DNA of 64,000 bases from Acanthosepion esculentum (lineage: Eukaryota > Mollusca > Cephalopoda > Sepiida > Sepiidae), in NCBI GenBank assembly GCA_964036315.1, contig OZ038485.1:72908824-72972823 (forward strand). Reading direction: 5' to 3'. Shown piece after piece: positions 62,070 to 64,000 of the stretch (position 1 is the stretch's first letter; every line of letters begins with the position of its first letter). The notes beneath the pieces are model-generated. The model was not told where the DNA came from and did no database searches. It worked only from the letters and a program-made list of their open reading frames with translations. The position numbers and the translations under genes are program-made.

Positions 62070-64000
62070 TAATTTTATTGGTTTTCTAAAGATTTCAATA
62101 AGTAAATCAATTTTACAAACAACAGTGTTTAACGTTGAAAAACAAGCCAAAACAGCTTGCTTTTACACCTAAAATTCAATATTTTTCAAAACTTTGTAAA
62201 ACTTAAAATTTGCAATATAACTTTGTGAAAACTGTTGAAACTTGTTGAAATCAATAGTTTTCGATCGATAACATATCGATTTTCAATAATTTTATTGGTT
62301 TTCTAAAGATTTCAATAAGTAAATCAATTTTACACGCAACCGTGTTTAACGTTGAAAAACAAGCCAAAACAGCTTGCTTTTACAACTAAAATTCAATATT
62401 TTTCAAAACTTTGTAAAACTTAAAATTTGCAATATAACTTTGTGAAAACTGTTGAAACTTGTTGAAATCAATAGTTTTCGATCGATAACATATCGATTTT
62501 CAATAATTTTATTGGTTTTCTAAAGATTTCAATAAGTAAATCAATTTTACAAACAACAGTGTTTAACGTTGAAAAACAAGCCAAAACAGCTTGCTTTTTA
62601 CACATAAAATTCAATATTTTTCAAAACTTTGTAAAACTTAAAATTTGCAATATAACTTTGTGAAAACTGTTGAAACTTGTTGAAATCAATAGTTTTCGAT
62701 CGATAACATATCGATTTTCAATAATTTTATTGGTTTTCGAAAGATTTCAATAAGTAAATCAATTTTACAAACAACAGTGTTTAACGTTGAAAAACAAGCC
62801 AAAACAGCTTGCTTTTACACCTAAAATTCAATATTTTTCAAAACTTTGTAAAACTTAAAATTTGCAATATAGCTTTGTGAAAACTGTTGAAACTTGTTGA
62901 AATCAATACTTTTCGATCGATAACATATCGATTTTCAATAATTTTATTGGTTTTCTAAAGATTTCAATAAGTAAATCAATTTTACACGCAACCGTGTTTA
63001 AAGTTAAAAAACAAGCCAAAACAGCTTGCTTTTACACCTAAAATTCAATATTTTTCAAAACTTTGTAAAACTTAAAATTTGCAATATAACTTTGTGAAAA
63101 CTGTTGAAACTTGTTGAAATCAATAGTTTTCGATCGATAACATATCGATTTTCAATAATTTTATTGGTTTTCTAAAGATTTCAATAAGTAAATCAATTTT
63201 ACAAACAACAGTGTTTAACGTTGAAAAACAAGCCAAAACAGCTTGCTTTTACACCTAAAATTCAATATTTTTCAAAACTTTGTAAAACTTAAAATTTGCA
63301 ATATAACTTTGTGAAAACTGTTGAAACTTGTTGAAATGAATACTTTTCGATCGGTAACATATCGATTTTCAATAATTTTATTGGTTTTCGAAAGATTTCA
63401 ATAAGTAAATGAATTTTACAAACAACCGTGTTTAACGTTGAAAAACAAGCCAAAGCAGCTTGCTTTTACACCTAAAATTCAATATTTTCAAAACTTTGTA
63501 AAACTTAAAATTTGCAATATAACTTTGTGAAAACTGTTGAAACTTGTTGAAATCAATAGTTTTCGATCGATAACATATCGATTTTCAATAATTTTATTGG
63601 TTTTCGAAAGATTTCAATAAGTAAATCAATTTTACAAACAACAGTGTTTAACGTTGAAAAACAAGCCAAAACAGCTTGCTTTTACACCTAAAATTCAATA
63701 TTTTTCAAAACTTTGTAAAACTTAAAATTTGCAATATAGCTTTGTGAAAACTGTTGAAACTTGTTGAAATCAATACTTTTCGATCGATAACATATCGATT
63801 TTCAATAATTTTATTGGTTTTCTAAAGATTTCAATAAGTAAATCAATTTTACACGCAACCGTGTTTAAAGTTAAAAAACAAGCCAAAACAGCTTGCTTTT
63901 ACACCTAAAATTCAATATTTTTCAAAACTTTGTAAAACTTAAAATTTGCAATATAACTTTGTGAAAACTGTTGAAACTTGTTGAAATCAATAGTTTTCGA
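62070..64000 (+). repeat. Return of the tetramer-bearing HOR lineage
   Basis: M t2, L(A99)t2, M(218 bp,A100)t2, tetramer (62722-63588), M(G15,'atagc')t3, N(A68) partial. From 62287 the order and markers equal those from 34289, 27,998 bp upstream, and from 39930. Unlike those units, it is preceded by M t2 rather than K-L. The HOR continues past the window end. Confidence 0.88.
62722..63588 (+). repeat. 867-bp tetramer, distal copy
   Basis: Same four monomers and all markers (G15, 'atagc', A68, 'aaatgaatttt', G83, 216-bp deletion) as the copies at 27-41 kb, although more than 21 kb of differently organised array lies between this copy and the one at 40365. Confidence 0.9.

Larger units (their letters stand above)
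1..64000 (+). repeat. 217-bp AT-rich satellite array, 295 monomers
   Basis: Every base belongs to a head-to-tail tandem array with a 217-bp unit. Starts recur at 1, 218, 436, 653, 870 and so on to 63806. All copies have the same orientation, and I saw no inversion, insertion or unique segment. Lengths are 217 bp except fifteen 218-bp and eight 216-bp monomers, which exactly account for the last start coordinate. Because 217 is 3x72+1, any reading frame shifts in every copy, so the array is not coding. Long single-family arrays with higher-order structure are known from eukaryotic centromeric and pericentromeric heterochromatin; that role here is inferred. The family is not one I recognise. 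Neither edge of the array is in the window. Confidence 0.99.

Noticed and set aside
1..64000. CRISPR array
   Set aside because: The unit is 217 bp and repeats end to end with no unique spacers between constant repeats.
1..64000. Transposon or LTR-derived tandem repeat, or bacterial iteron origin
   Set aside because: No transposase or polymerase frame, no terminal repeats and no target-site duplications; one constant orientation over 64 kb does not fit an iteron origin.
1..64000. Telomeric repeats, tRNA or rRNA genes
   Set aside because: No short telomere-type repeat, no tRNA box A/B pattern and no rRNA-like GC-rich segment; every interval is accounted for by the monomer.

Overview
The whole window is one uninterrupted satellite-DNA array. 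It is built from a 217-bp, very AT-rich monomer (about 24% G+C, counted on the first copy), with every copy head to tail in the same orientation. Anchoring each monomer at its 'taattttattgg' start, I walked the array by eye. I get 294 complete monomers plus a 195-base partial one at 63806-64000: 15 of 218 bp, 8 of 216 bp and the rest 217 bp. These lengths add up exactly to the last start coordinate. I found no gene, RNA gene, mobile element, CRISPR array or unique sequence anywhere.

Organism: long single-family tandem arrays with higher-order repeat (HOR) structure are typical of eukaryotic centromeric or pericentromeric heterochromatin. I do not recognise this family and cannot name a species; an insect is a guess only. 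Centromere function is inference, not something the sequence shows.

Notation (positions within the monomer). Box classes are defined at 49-50/55/56/64: K = AA/C/G/G, K' = AA/C/G/C, L = CG/C/G/C, M = AA/A/G/C, N = CG/C/G/A, R = CG/C/A/C. Tail types are defined at 183/188/199: t1 = G/C/G, t2 = C/G/A, t3 = C/C/A, t4 = C/G/G. Minor markers are G15 ('ttcgaaag'), G75 ('acgagcc'), A68 ('gttaaaaaac'), G83 ('aaagcagc'), T85 ('actgctt'), G96 ('gcacc'), A99 ('acaact'), A100 ('acaca'), 'atagc' (G152), 'aaaattg' (172) and 'tgtttaaac' (about 166-173).

Layout: 1-7596 irregular mixture with a 2171-bp shift repeat; 7597-11502 a 10-monomer HOR (2170 bp); 11503-18012 irregular, containing a 6-monomer (1302 bp) repeat; 18013-23656 a 15-monomer HOR (3256 bp); 23657-26478 transition; 26479-49262 a series of large related HOR units of 21, 13, 26, 21, 14 and 10 monomers, the first five each ending in the same diagnostic 'tgtttaaac' monomer and several carrying an 867-bp tetramer; 49263-53604 five-monomer (1086 bp) and two-monomer repeats; 53605-60333 a more diverged stretch with many private changes; 60334-62069 eight consecutive K/t1 monomers; 62070-64000 return of the 867-bp tetramer lineage.

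The interest lies in the dynamics. HOR units of different sizes are nested, chimeric monomers sit exactly at deletion junctions as unequal exchange predicts, and sequence variation is concentrated in a few short zones, leaving most of the monomer nearly invariant.
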